Origin: Sphingobacterium allocomposti
Lineage (GTDB): Bacteria; Bacteroidota; Bacteroidia; Sphingobacteriales; Sphingobacteriaceae
Assembly (NCBI RefSeq): GCF_008124885.1
Contig: NZ_VNHX01000020.1
Location: 1 to 64,000 of the forward strand
Length of the DNA: 64,000 bases
Reading direction: 5' to 3'
Shown: piece after piece, positions 35,833 through 43,470 of the stretch
Numbering within the stretch: the stretch's first letter is position 1
Layout: each line of letters opens with the position of its first letter
Notes under the pieces: model-generated
The model's database searches: none
What the model saw: the letters and a program-made list of their open reading frames with translations, nothing else
Told to the model about the DNA's origin: nothing
Program-made: the position numbers and the translations under genes

Positions 35833-37242
35833 TTAAGCATCGGTGCAGGCAAAACCCGTTGTTTTACCATTGGCTGCCAACCATTCTGTCATACCGCCCG
35901 AAAAGTTCTTTACGTTTTCAAAGCCGTTCTTGGTAAGGATGGAATAAGCTATCGCCGAGCGGTCGCCTGCCTGGCAGTGGATGATTACCTGTTTGTCCTT
36001 ACTGATTTTATCCAGATTGTCCGGCAAGGTTCCCACAAAGACATTATCTGCTCCCTCAATGTGTCCCGCTTCATATTCTGATGCGCCCCGAACATCTACT
36101 ATCTGTACATTTTCCTGCCCGATGTTGGTTTTAAATTCGTCTAAGGAAATCACATCTGCCGTCTGGAGTTCTATACCCAAATCGTTTACCTCTGAAATGT
36201 AGCCATAAATGTTGTCCAAGCCTATACGCATCAGTTTACGGGTCAAGTCTTCCATCCGGCTGTCATCAGCTACCAATATAAACTGCTCCTGATAGTTCAA
36301 CAGCCAACCGCACCACGTAGAAAATGAGTTATTGCCTTGAATGTTCAGGCTTCCGGGAATAAAGCCATTGGCAAAATCCGTCTTATTGCGGGTGTCTATC
36401 ACCCTGATACCTTTTTCATAGGCGGAAATAAACTGCTCTTTGCTCAATTTCGGGTGTTTCGGCACTTCAACCAATAAAGTACGTGGCACTTTATTGAGGT
36501 GCTTCATCATTGCAAAATATTTAGGCGGTTCTGGCTGGTCTGCTAAAAGGTAATCGGTAAAGCCTTTTTCGTCTTCGCCATATTGGAACGCCCAATTACG
36601 GATTTTTTCATAACCTACGGTAGAACTGTGTACCGCTCCCAAAGCCTTTCCGCAAGCTGAACCTGCTCCGTGTGCCGACCATACCTGCACATATTCCGGC
36701 AATGCGGCAAACTTTTTCAACGATTGGAACATCTGTTTGGCTCCGGCTTCTTTTGTACCGATAAGCCCTGCGGCTTTCTCCAGTAAATCAGGACGACCAA
36801 TATCGCCTACAAAAACAAAATCGCCTGTGAATACCATAACGGGCTCGTCCGTTGCCGGATGGTCCGTTAGCAAAAAGCTGATGCTTTCGGGCGTGTGACC
36901 AGGTGTGTGCATGACCTCCAATGTAAGGTTACCTACTTTAATCACATCACCGTCTTTCAGTCCCTTGTGCGGGAACTGATATTGCCAGTCTTTGCCGCCC
37001 TCGTCCGAAAGGTACATTGTTGCCCCGATTACTGCCGCCAGCTCTCTTGAACCGCACAGAAAGTCGGCGTGTATATGGGTTTCGGCTATGTGCGTAATCC
37101 GCAAATTGTTTTGCTTTGCAATGTCGAGATATACGTCAATATCCCTTTGGGCATCTATTACGATTGCTTCACCAGTTACCTGACAGCCTATTATATAACT
37201 GCCCTGTGCCAAACTTCTATCATATACGTGCTGAAAAAACAT
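35833..37242 (-). CDS. Metallo-beta-lactamase-fold/rhodanese fusion (persulfide dioxygenase-like), cytoplasmic
   Basis: The 469-residue protein lacks a signal peptide. It has the ETHE1-like metal site H56-x-H58-x-D60, HTPGHTPES and GDFVFVGDIGRPD, followed by two rhodanese domains: the first without catalytic Cys (ILVADDSRME), the second with VIIHCQAGDRSAIA. Likely job: oxidation of persulfides produced by sulfide detoxification. The exported paralogue at 31237-32712 suggests the pathway works in both compartments. A Crp/Fnr-type operator lies 69 bp upstream. Confidence 0.92.
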   Translation of the reverse strand: MFFQHVYDRSLAQGSYIIGCQVTGEAIVIDAQRDIDVYLDIAKQNNLRITHIAETHIHADFLCGSRELAAVIGATMYLSDEGGKDWQYQFPHKGLKDGDVIKVGNLTLEVMHTPGHTPESISFLLTDHPATDEPVMVFTGDFVFVGDIGRPDLLEKAAGLIGTKEAGAKQMFQSLKKFAALPEYVQVWSAHGAGSACGKALGAVHSSTVGYEKIRNWAFQYGEDEKGFTDYLLADQPEPPKYFAMMKHLNKVPRTLLVEVPKHPKLSKEQFISAYEKGIRVIDTRNKTDFANGFIPGSLNIQGNNSFSTWCGWLLNYQEQFILVADDSRMEDLTRKLMRIGLDNIYGYISEVNDLGIELQTADVISLDEFKTNIGQENVQIVDVRGASEYEAGHIEGADNVFVGTLPDNLDKISKDKQVIIHCQAGDRSAIAYSILTKNGFENVKNFSGGMTEWLAANGKTTGFACTDA

Positions 37243-37281
37243 AGTCCTTTATTTTTATGATTCATTATTTCTTTTATACTG

Positions 37282-37330
37282 CAAATTTCCGTTACTTATT
37301 TTTATCCTACAGCTACTTTGGTCACATAAG
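37282..37330 (-). promoter_or_regulatory. Crp/Fnr-type operator and -7 region, site 2
   Basis: AGCTAC-TTTG-GTCACA (37311-37326) followed by TAAGG, with its centre 36.5 bp from a CAAATTT element (37282-37288; AAATTTG on the transcribed strand). Lies between the TauE/SafE stop and the start of the lactamase-rhodanese gene at 37242. Confidence 0.7.
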
Positions 37331-37334
37331 GAAA

Positions 37335-38135
37335 TTATTTTAGTATGGTTTCTTTAATGATTATATAAATCCCCATTACCAGCACAAACCAACCGAAAGC
37401 GGACTTTAATCTGTTCGCCTTTATTTTCGTAGAAAGATAGCTGCCTATCAGGATGCCGATAATGGCAATAGCGGCAATGCTCAATAAAAATCTCCATTGC
37501 ACGGAAGTATGCGACAGGGAAAATAAAAAGCCCATTAATGAATTGATGGAAATGATAACCAATGATGTGCCCACGGCTGTTTTCATCGGTAGCCTCAGCA
37601 GGTTTACCAAAGCAGGTATTATGAGGAAACCGCCACCTGCTCCAATCAGCCCCGTAATCACCCCGATAAAAATTCCCTGCATCAGAATTTGGAAGTAGTT
37701 GAGTGATTGCCTTTTCGGGGCTTCTTCATTTGACTTCCCGTCGTCTTTCTTTATCATACTGTACGATGCTACAATCATCAGTACGGCAAAGAGCAACATC
37801 AGTAAAATGTTTTTGGTTACGGTATAGCTCCCGATAGTAAAGACGTGCTGCGAGATAGCAGGCAGAATGTAATGCCTTGTCAGAAAAATGGCGGCTATGG
37901 ACGGAATACCGAAAACGATAGCTGTTTTGATATTAACCAATCCTTTTTTGAAATAAGAAAACGAGCCGACCACACTCGTTGCACCAACGATAAAAAGAGA
38001 ATAAGCGGTAGCCAGTACTGCATCGAGGCTAAACAAGTAAACCAGCATCGGAACCGTAAGAATACTGCCGCCACCGCCGATTAGCCCTAATGCTATTCCT
38101 ACAAAAATTGATGCCAAGTAACCTGCTATGTCCAT
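37335..38135 (-). CDS. TauE/SafE-family sulfite/organosulfonate exporter
   Basis: From ATG 38135 (MDIAGYLASIFVGIALGLIG) the product is 266 residues. The reading frame extends to 38177, but that ATG would lie upstream of the likely -7 element. It has about eight membrane helices in two repeated halves, each starting with a GLIGGGGSILTVP or GLIGAGGGFLIIPAL motif typical of TauE/SafE. It should export sulfite or similar sulfur anions made by persulfide oxidation, which fits its neighbours. Confidence 0.9.
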   Translation of the reverse strand: MDIAGYLASIFVGIALGLIGGGGSILTVPMLVYLFSLDAVLATAYSLFIVGATSVVGSFSYFKKGLVNIKTAIVFGIPSIAAIFLTRHYILPAISQHVFTIGSYTVTKNILLMLLFAVLMIVASYSMIKKDDGKSNEEAPKRQSLNYFQILMQGIFIGVITGLIGAGGGFLIIPALVNLLRLPMKTAVGTSLVIISINSLMGFLFSLSHTSVQWRFLLSIAAIAIIGILIGSYLSTKIKANRLKSAFGWFVLVMGIYIIIKETILK

Positions 38136-38157
38136 AAGATGTCTGAAATTGATACTG

Positions 38158-38206
38158 CAAAATTGTATCAATTTCAAATCCTATACAGTTACTTTAGTCA
38201 CACAAG
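38158..38206 (-). promoter_or_regulatory. Crp/Fnr-type operator and -7 region, site 3
   Basis: AGTTAC-TTTA-GTCACA (38187-38202) then CAAGG; centre 36.5 bp from CAAAATTG (38158-38165). It lies between the Crp/Fnr gene stop (38198) and the TauE start (38135), and in part overlaps the last codons of the regulator gene. Confidence 0.7.
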
Positions 38207-38821
38207 GATGATTTTGTTTCTGCCCAGCTGCACCTTGCCCATGTCTTCCAATTGCTTTAAAAGGCGTGATACAACGGTTCGGGCAGTACCCAGCTCATTG
38301 GCTAATTGTTCGTGCGTTATGTTTAAAATATTGCTTCCCGTAAGTTCCTGTTTTTTGTATAATAAAGATAACAATCGCTCATCGACCTTTTTAAAAGTGA
38401 CATCGTTGACTACTTCCAACAGTTCCTCAAAACGCTTGTGGTACAAACGGAAAATATAATCCAGCCACTGCGGATATTCCTTAATGAACAAGGATACTTT
38501 ATCCATAGGCAGAAAAAGAACCTCGGCATCTTCTTCCACTACGGCTTTTACCTTGCTTGTTTCGTTGTGCATACCACCCAAAAAGGACATAATACAGCTT
38601 TCTCCGGATCTGATGTAATAGAGCAGGATTTCTTTGCCGTCTTCATCTGTTCGCATAACTTTCAGCGTTCCTCTGGTAACAATGGGGATAGAACGTATGT
38701 AGGCGTTTTCATCCAAGAGAACGGTTCCTGCTCCATACTCTTTTCGTATGCTGTATTCATAAAGCTTCCCAATTAATTCAGGCGATGATTTAAATTCTGT
38801 TATATGTTCAAGTTGCTCCAT
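38198..38821 (-). CDS. Crp/Fnr-family transcriptional regulator
   Basis: The 207-residue regulator has an N-terminal cyclic-nucleotide-binding-like beta roll (about 15-125) and a C-terminal winged HTH (about 160-205: THEQLANELGTARTVVSRLL). It has a single Cys (GESCIMSF), so it does not have the cysteine set of iron-sulfur FNR, and the cAMP-binding signature is not evident; the signal is unknown. Three palindromes near by match the general Crp/Fnr half-site GTnAC, and all three precede sulfur genes, so I infer it activates them, perhaps in response to sulfide or persulfide. Confidence 0.9.
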   Translation of the reverse strand: MEQLEHITEFKSSPELIGKLYEYSIRKEYGAGTVLLDENAYIRSIPIVTRGTLKVMRTDEDGKEILLYYIRSGESCIMSFLGGMHNETSKVKAVVEEDAEVLFLPMDKVSLFIKEYPQWLDYIFRLYHKRFEELLEVVNDVTFKKVDERLLSLLYKKQELTGSNILNITHEQLANELGTARTVVSRLLKQLEDMGKVQLGRNKIILV

Positions 38822-38876
38822 TTTTCTATGTCGGGTTACCAGTTTTTGTTCATTTGTCCTTTGACTTTCATAAATA

Positions 38877-38884
38877 CAAAGTTA
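38877..38884 (-). promoter_or_regulatory. -7 element (TAACTTTG) of the Crp/Fnr gene
   Basis: CAAAGTTA on the plus strand gives TAACTTTG on the minus strand, 56 bp before the regulator's ATG. It overlaps the end of the thioredoxin pseudogene. No clear -33 partner. Confidence 0.4.
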
Positions 38885-39185
38885 AACTTTTGGTGCTAAC
38901 TGTTCTGCTATCAAGCCCATTAATGCTGAAGCCGGAAACCCCCTGACTGCCTCCACTTTAAATCTCCATTTTTAAAATCATTAAAGTAGGCACACTGCGT
39001 ACCTGAAGCTGTGTGGCAAGTTCCCCGTTTTGATCAATATCAACTTTAATAACCGGAGCATTTTTTCCCATCCTTTTGCCTTACTTCATCTACGATTGGC
39101 CCTGCATTTGGCACGGCCCACACCACGTGGCAAAACAATCAATCAATATGGGTTTGTCCTGAATTATTATTTCTTGAAATGTCAT
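38882..39185 (-). pseudogene. Broken thioredoxin gene
   Basis: The minus strand from ATG 39185 reads [20 protein letters not shown] and then [10 protein letters not shown] before an in-frame TAG. After a shift of frame the rest of a thioredoxin continues (KNAPVIKVDIDQNGELATQ, VRSVPTLMILK, and after another shift WRQSGGFPASALMGLIAEQL) down to a TAA at 38882. The total length (304 bp) equals that of an intact gene. It is a degraded paralogue of the thioredoxin at 34013-34306 ([20 protein letters not shown]) with at least two disruptions and so cannot make a full protein. Confidence 0.85.
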
Positions 39186-39221
39186 CGTTTTACGTTTTTG
39201 AGTTGATAAAATAGCTAATGA

Positions 39222-39251
39222 AAAGAAAGCCGTTTGGAGACGACTTTCTTT
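39222..39251 (-). terminator. Terminator after osmC
   Basis: AAAGAAAGCCGT (39222-39233) pairs with ACGACTTTCTTT (39240-39251) with one mismatch; the minus-strand product ends in CTTTCTTTTC. It begins 3 bp beyond the OsmC stop. Confidence 0.75.
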
Positions 39252-39254
39252 ATG

Positions 39255-39668
39255 CTATTCCAATGTAGCCTTTAAGCTGATTTCGGCTTTGATCGCATTG
39301 CCTACAGCACACATTTCTTTTGCTTTTTGAGCAAAGCCTTGGAATTGTTCTTCTGTTATGTCTGGAATTTTAGCTGTCAATGTAAGGTCTGAATTAGTGA
39401 TAACTTTGTTTTTCAACGTCAATTCGGCTGATGTTTCCAATTTTTCCGCACGGATACCCGCTTGCGACAAAATATAGCTAAGCGTGAGGTTATAACAGGT
39501 AGCATGGGCTGACTCCAAAAGCTCTTCGGGATTGCTTATTGCTGTGGTTTCATTTTTCGCAAAAACGGGGGCGAATGTCACATTGTGTAGAGAAGAATGT
39601 GCTGCGTCTAATTTTCCCGATCCCTCTTTAAAACTTCCTTGCCATACGGCTGTAATCTTTGATTGCAT
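39255..39668 (-). CDS. osmC: OsmC-family peroxiredoxin (organic hydroperoxide resistance)
   Basis: The 137-residue cytoplasmic enzyme reduces organic peroxides with a pair of cysteines, here in ESAHATCYNLTLSY and KEMCAVGNAI, with the N-terminal Arg-type site replaced by the usual AVWQGSFKEGSG block. Length is typical of OsmC. It is transcribed alone from a TACCTTTG promoter (39707-39700) and ends in its own terminator. Confidence 0.92.
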   Translation of the reverse strand: MQSKITAVWQGSFKEGSGKLDAAHSSLHNVTFAPVFAKNETTAISNPEELLESAHATCYNLTLSYILSQAGIRAEKLETSAELTLKNKVITNSDLTLTAKIPDITEEQFQGFAQKAKEMCAVGNAIKAEISLKATLE

Positions 39669-39699
39669 ATATCTATTATTTGATTAAACATTATACATA

Positions 39700-39707
39700 C
39701 AAAGGTA
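39700..39707 (-). promoter_or_regulatory. -7 element (TACCTTTG) of osmC
   Basis: Exact TAnnTTTG match on the minus strand, 32 bp before the osmC ATG at 39668. No clear -33, which may mean that an activator, for example the AraC regulator just upstream, is needed. Confidence 0.5.
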
Positions 39708-39770
39708 CTTCAAGGGCCACCTCCAGACAATGGAGATACTTCTCATAGTATAGCATATTTCGCCCTACCT

Positions 39771-40625
39771 TTAATATATGCTTGCTGTTTTCCTAAATTC
39801 AAGAGGTGATTTCTCTGTTTGTATTTTAAAAAAACGGACAAAATAAGATTGGTCGTCATATCCAAGCTGGGCAGAAATTTCCTTTACCGAAAGGTCTGTG
39901 TGGGCAAGCAGACGCTTTGCCTGAAGAATAATCCTGTTTTTGACAAATGTATTGGGCGACGTTCCTTTTTCCTTTACGATCTTTCGGTTTAAGGTCTTTG
40001 GGCTGATATGGAGTAGCGCTGCATATTCTGAGACGCTGTGCAGTTTGTGATAATTGGTTTCTACCAATTGACTGAACTTTCTGCTTAGTTCATCTTCTAT
40101 TGTACCAAGACCTTTTTGGTCAGGCGTTCGATCAAGCCAAGCTCTGCTTGCCGTGATGATAAGTTCTTTCAGCTTCGTTCTCGACATTTCTTCTGTCCAG
40201 TAATCTTCCTTGCTGAGTTCCTGCTTAATCTCGTCCATTATCCTGTTGAATGAAACATTTTCATGTTCTTCCACGACGATAGAGGGCGTTTCAAAAACAT
40301 TATTGAACAATACGCCGTCACAGGTAAGTTCCTTATCGTGAAAGGCAATACAATAAAACTCGGGATTGAAATAAACCAGCTTACCTCTGCTGTTATTGCC
40401 GATCTGAAACTGTTGTCCGATATTGAAAAAAAACAGGGTATCCCGTTCAGTTCTGTATTCCACAAAATCAGAAGTTATGGTGCTTCCGCTTTCTGCATAA
40501 AGAACAACGTAGCAATCTTTTGATTTTCGACAAGGTAGCCGAAAATCATCAAATGAAATGATTGTATCGAATGGTATATAACCGATTTTTTTGTTTCCAA
40601 AAGATTTTAAGACTTCCATATACAC
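39771..40625 (-). CDS. AraC-family transcriptional regulator
   Basis: The 284-residue regulator has an N-terminal sensor (about 1-165) and a C-terminal AraC HTH pair (about 185-280: SVSEYAALLHISPKTLNRKI, LSVKEISAQLGYDDQSYFVR, FFKIQTEKSPLEFRK). It lies 19 bp after the HMBD lipoprotein gene and ends 102 bp before the osmC ATG. It could control osmC, the efflux genes of its operon, or both; the sequence does not decide. Confidence 0.92.
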   Translation of the reverse strand: MYMEVLKSFGNKKIGYIPFDTIISFDDFRLPCRKSKDCYVVLYAESGSTITSDFVEYRTERDTLFFFNIGQQFQIGNNSRGKLVYFNPEFYCIAFHDKELTCDGVLFNNVFETPSIVVEEHENVSFNRIMDEIKQELSKEDYWTEEMSRTKLKELIITASRAWLDRTPDQKGLGTIEDELSRKFSQLVETNYHKLHSVSEYAALLHISPKTLNRKIVKEKGTSPNTFVKNRIILQAKRLLAHTDLSVKEISAQLGYDDQSYFVRFFKIQTEKSPLEFRKTASIY

Positions 40626-40644
40626 ATTGCTACATCAATTATAT

Positions 40645-41598
40645 TTAATGCTCGTGGTGGCCGTGATGCCCATCGTCATGCGCATTCTTCTCGCCCTCCG
40701 CTACATCTACGGTAAAGTCTGCTGTATGCACTTTTCCGTTCGTCTGGAACTCTACCCAAATTCTGTAAGTACCTGTTTTCTTAATGTGCGTTTCGGCGTA
40801 AATAGGAAAACGGTCGTCTGATATGGGATGGATATGCAGAAAGTCCTTATTCTCTTTACTGACCATGGCGATATGGGCAGTTGCTGCAAGGTATGGCTGT
40901 ATATCGCTTTCGGTTAATTTCTTGCCGTCTTTTACAACCGATATTTCCAATGCCTGTGAACGGTTGGTTTTTAAATCCTTTCCGTTTTCAAGTGTCACCG
41001 TATAGCCGTCCACCACGGAAACAAGTTTGGTTGAGAAATCTGCCTTACTATCGGAACTTCCCTTTACGATAATTTCTTTTTTATCCACTACGGAAGCTGC
41101 CCCCTGTGGTTTAAAGTCTGAAAAAAGAATGTATTTTCCACCGTTGGGAAACGTTTCGGCAATGGTATAGGAACCATCTGCCTGTTCTTCGGGATGGATG
41201 TGCCTGAACCATGAAAGGTTTTCATCCACGATCATCAAATGGACTTTCATTTCGTGCGATATATCCAACGGAACATGCTTATTGTTTTCCTGAAAAGCGA
41301 AAGTCAATTTTGCTGATGTTCCTGCTTCAATGGTCTGTGGTTCCGTATGCAGTTTAACCTCAACTTTAGAGGCATTCTCATCGGAAACGGGGACTAAATC
41401 CATTCCGCATTTAGGGCATTTATCACCTTTTTTTCCTGTTTCTTCGGGGTGCATAGGACAGGTATATATGCCGTCGCTATGGCTGTGCTGATGCTGTTCC
41501 ATATCTGATCTTTTATTTTGTGTGTTATTACAGGCTGTAAGGAATAAGCCTGCAACAACTGTACCTGCTATTACCGATGTTTTAAATATTTTTTTCAT
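40645..41598 (-). CDS. Heavy-metal-binding-domain (HMBD) lipoprotein
   Basis: The 317-residue lipoprotein (lipobox LTAC, Cys23) has a His-rich segment (QHQHSHSDG) and a heavy-metal-binding domain at about 45-70 with YTCPMHPEE and KCPKCGMDLVP, as found in CusB-type copper proteins. The rest is a beta-sandwich-like region with several His-Met pairs (HMAMVSKENKDFLHIHP-like), ending in a His-rich tail HDDGHHGHHEH. It probably binds copper or silver in the periplasm. Neighbours are an MFS pump upstream and copper ATPase genes further on. Confidence 0.88.
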   Translation of the reverse strand: MKKIFKTSVIAGTVVAGLFLTACNNTQNKRSDMEQHQHSHSDGIYTCPMHPEETGKKGDKCPKCGMDLVPVSDENASKVEVKLHTEPQTIEAGTSAKLTFAFQENNKHVPLDISHEMKVHLMIVDENLSWFRHIHPEEQADGSYTIAETFPNGGKYILFSDFKPQGAASVVDKKEIIVKGSSDSKADFSTKLVSVVDGYTVTLENGKDLKTNRSQALEISVVKDGKKLTESDIQPYLAATAHIAMVSKENKDFLHIHPISDDRFPIYAETHIKKTGTYRIWVEFQTNGKVHTADFTVDVAEGEKNAHDDGHHGHHEH

Positions 41599-41630
41599 TC
41601 TGTATTCTTGATTTAAGATAGACCATGTTT

Positions 41631-43088
41631 TTATTGTTTTCCCGTCGCATGCTGAACGTTGGCATTGATGACAAAAAAGCTGATAACCCCGATAGTGATA
41701 AGTGTAAACGCACCTACTATAAGGGCGGCTGAATAGCCGTTTATCAAAGCGTTGTTTGCTGCGCTGATAAGCCCATCGTTTTGGGAAGCATGCGCCTGAT
41801 GGAGTACGGAAAATGCATCGGGAAGTTGCTTTGCCGATACGGTTACGGCGATTGACGATAAAATGGCAAGACCAAGAGCCGTACCTATTTGCTGTGATGC
41901 ATTAAGCAATGCAGACGCGATACCGGATTGGTGAGCCTGTACTTTATTAACGGCTGCAAGCGTTAACGGAATAAAACTCATTCCGAACCCAAATGCTACG
42001 AAAAATATCGCAGGCATAAGATGTCCCGCATAACCTGTGTGCTCATGGACTGTGGATAGCCAAAACATGCTGCCGCTACATATAAACATTCCCAATGCCA
42101 CGATACTCCGGGGGCGGAATTTGGCAACCAACTTCGAAATTATCGCTGTTGCCAGAATAACACCCGCACTGAAAGGAAGCCAAGCTAAACCTGTTTGCAA
42201 CGGACTAAAGCCAAGAACAATCTGCATATACAATGTCAACAGATACACTACACCCATCGGTGCAAAAGCCAGGAATACCATTCCCAGATACGAACCTGAA
42301 CGGCTACGGTCTTTGAATAGGCTTAACGGAAGCATCGGTTCTTTGCCGCGGGCTTGGCTGGCGATAAATATCGCTAACACGACCATAGCCGTAATGAAGA
42401 ATGTTATCGTGGCACTATCCGTCCAGCCATATTCCCCCGCTCTGGTAATCGCATAGACCAGCGATGCCATTCCCAGCGTTCCTGTTACTGCGCCCAATAG
42501 GTCCAATTTCCCTTTTTGTCGTTCTGCATCTACTAATTTCCGAGAACCTGCAAGGATTCCTAAGCCTATCGGAACAGTAATGAAATAAACCCAGCGCCAT
42601 CCGAACGCGCTTGTCAACACTCCGCCTAGCAGCAACCCTATAATCATTCCAAGCCCCGACATCGCACCATATACTGCCAAGGCGGTATTGCGTTGTTTTC
42701 CTTGTGGAAAGGTAACGGCAATCAATGCCAATACATTGGGGGCTATCATTGCAGCTCCTGTTCCTTGAATAAACCGGGCGGCAATAAGGGATATGTCGTT
42801 TTGTGCCAGACCTGCTGACATGGACGCTATGGTAAATACCACAACGCCTACCTGTAGGATAAGCTTACGCCCGAATATATCACCCAGTTTCCCGCCGAAA
42901 AGCAACAATGCGCCGAAAGCCAGAATATAGGCGTTGATTACCCAAGGCAAATTGGATGCAGATATACCCAAGCCCTGCTGTATGTTTGGTAAAGCGATGT
43001 TGGAAATAAAATCGTCCATCACAATGGTAAGCTGCGCCGTGGCAATAACAAGCAGGGGCAATAGATATTTACTGTTACTTTTATTCAT
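41631..43088 (-). CDS. MFS drug:H+ antiporter, DHA2 (14-TM) type
   Basis: The 485-residue transporter has the MFS loop motif GGKLGDIFGRKL and the DHA2-type start VMDDFISNIALPNIQQGLG, with about 14 helices. Expected role: proton-driven export of drugs or dyes. It precedes the HMBD lipoprotein by 32 bp and the AraC gene, forming a three-gene unit. An imperfect palindrome lies upstream (43111-43142). Confidence 0.92.
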   Translation of the reverse strand: MNKSNSKYLLPLLVIATAQLTIVMDDFISNIALPNIQQGLGISASNLPWVINAYILAFGALLLFGGKLGDIFGRKLILQVGVVVFTIASMSAGLAQNDISLIAARFIQGTGAAMIAPNVLALIAVTFPQGKQRNTALAVYGAMSGLGMIIGLLLGGVLTSAFGWRWVYFITVPIGLGILAGSRKLVDAERQKGKLDLLGAVTGTLGMASLVYAITRAGEYGWTDSATITFFITAMVVLAIFIASQARGKEPMLPLSLFKDRSRSGSYLGMVFLAFAPMGVVYLLTLYMQIVLGFSPLQTGLAWLPFSAGVILATAIISKLVAKFRPRSIVALGMFICSGSMFWLSTVHEHTGYAGHLMPAIFFVAFGFGMSFIPLTLAAVNKVQAHQSGIASALLNASQQIGTALGLAILSSIAVTVSAKQLPDAFSVLHQAHASQNDGLISAANNALINGYSAALIVGAFTLITIGVISFFVINANVQHATGKQ

Positions 43089-43110
43089 ATATCTGCTTCT
43101 TCTTTATCAA

Positions 43111-43142
43111 ATATCGAAGTAGTGAACTGGCTACTCCGATAT
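43111..43142. promoter_or_regulatory. 12-bp inverted repeat before the MFS gene
   Basis: ATATCGAAGTAG (43111-43122) and CTACTCCGATAT (43131-43142) are complementary at 11 of 12 positions around an 8-bp spacer. It lies 22 bp upstream of the MFS ATG and 10 bp after the HMA protein stop. It lacks a T-tail, so an operator for a dimeric repressor is more likely than a terminator. Confidence 0.5.
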
Positions 43143-43152
43143 TCTGAAATTA

Positions 43153-43371
43153 TTATGCTATCGGCTCGATTTTGAAACCTTTGCTTTGGATGATAGCTAC
43201 CACTTCGTCTTCTGTAATCCCCTTAGAACTTACCGTAAGAATTTTATCTGTATTGGTCGTGTCAACGTTCCAATGGCAGATACCCTCGGCACTGTCCAAA
43301 TCAGACTGAACTTTTGACACACAACCTCCGCAATTAAGGTTTGTTTTGAATTGAAACTCTTTGTTTTCCAT
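43153..43371 (-). CDS. Heavy-metal-associated (HMA) copper chaperone-like protein
   Basis: The 72-residue cytoplasmic protein is a single HMA fold with metal motif NLNCGGC (Cys14 and Cys17), an ATX1-like chaperone that would hand Cu(I) to the ATPase encoded 99 bp upstream. The promoter carries the same 20-bp element as the ATPase gene (43448-43467), so the two are co-regulated although each has its own promoter. Confidence 0.88.
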   Translation of the reverse strand: MENKEFQFKTNLNCGGCVSKVQSDLDSAEGICHWNVDTTNTDKILTVSSKGITEDEVVAIIQSKGFKIEPIA

Positions 43372-43402
43372 TTTATAAAAATTTAATTGTTATTTGATAG
43401 TA

Positions 43403-43467
43403 CAAATTTCGGCAGAACATCATTGCCTATCGTTGTACAATTTCTTCTTTGATTTGTGAGATTTACT
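43403..43467 (-). promoter_or_regulatory. Copper-gene operator and promoter, copy 1
   Basis: TTTGATTTGTGAGATTTACT (43448-43467) lies 45 bp from a CAAATTT -7-like element (43403-43409). The same 20-mer with one substitution and the same 45-bp spacing precedes the CopA gene (45719-45783). The adjacent HMA-AraC protein (45783-46346) is the natural candidate to bind it. Confidence 0.65.
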
Positions 43468-43470
43468 GTT

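Noticed and set aside
38198-38821. Assignment of the Crp/Fnr regulator as an oxygen-sensing FNR
   Set aside because: Only one cysteine is present, so a 4Fe-4S cluster of the FNR type is not supported.
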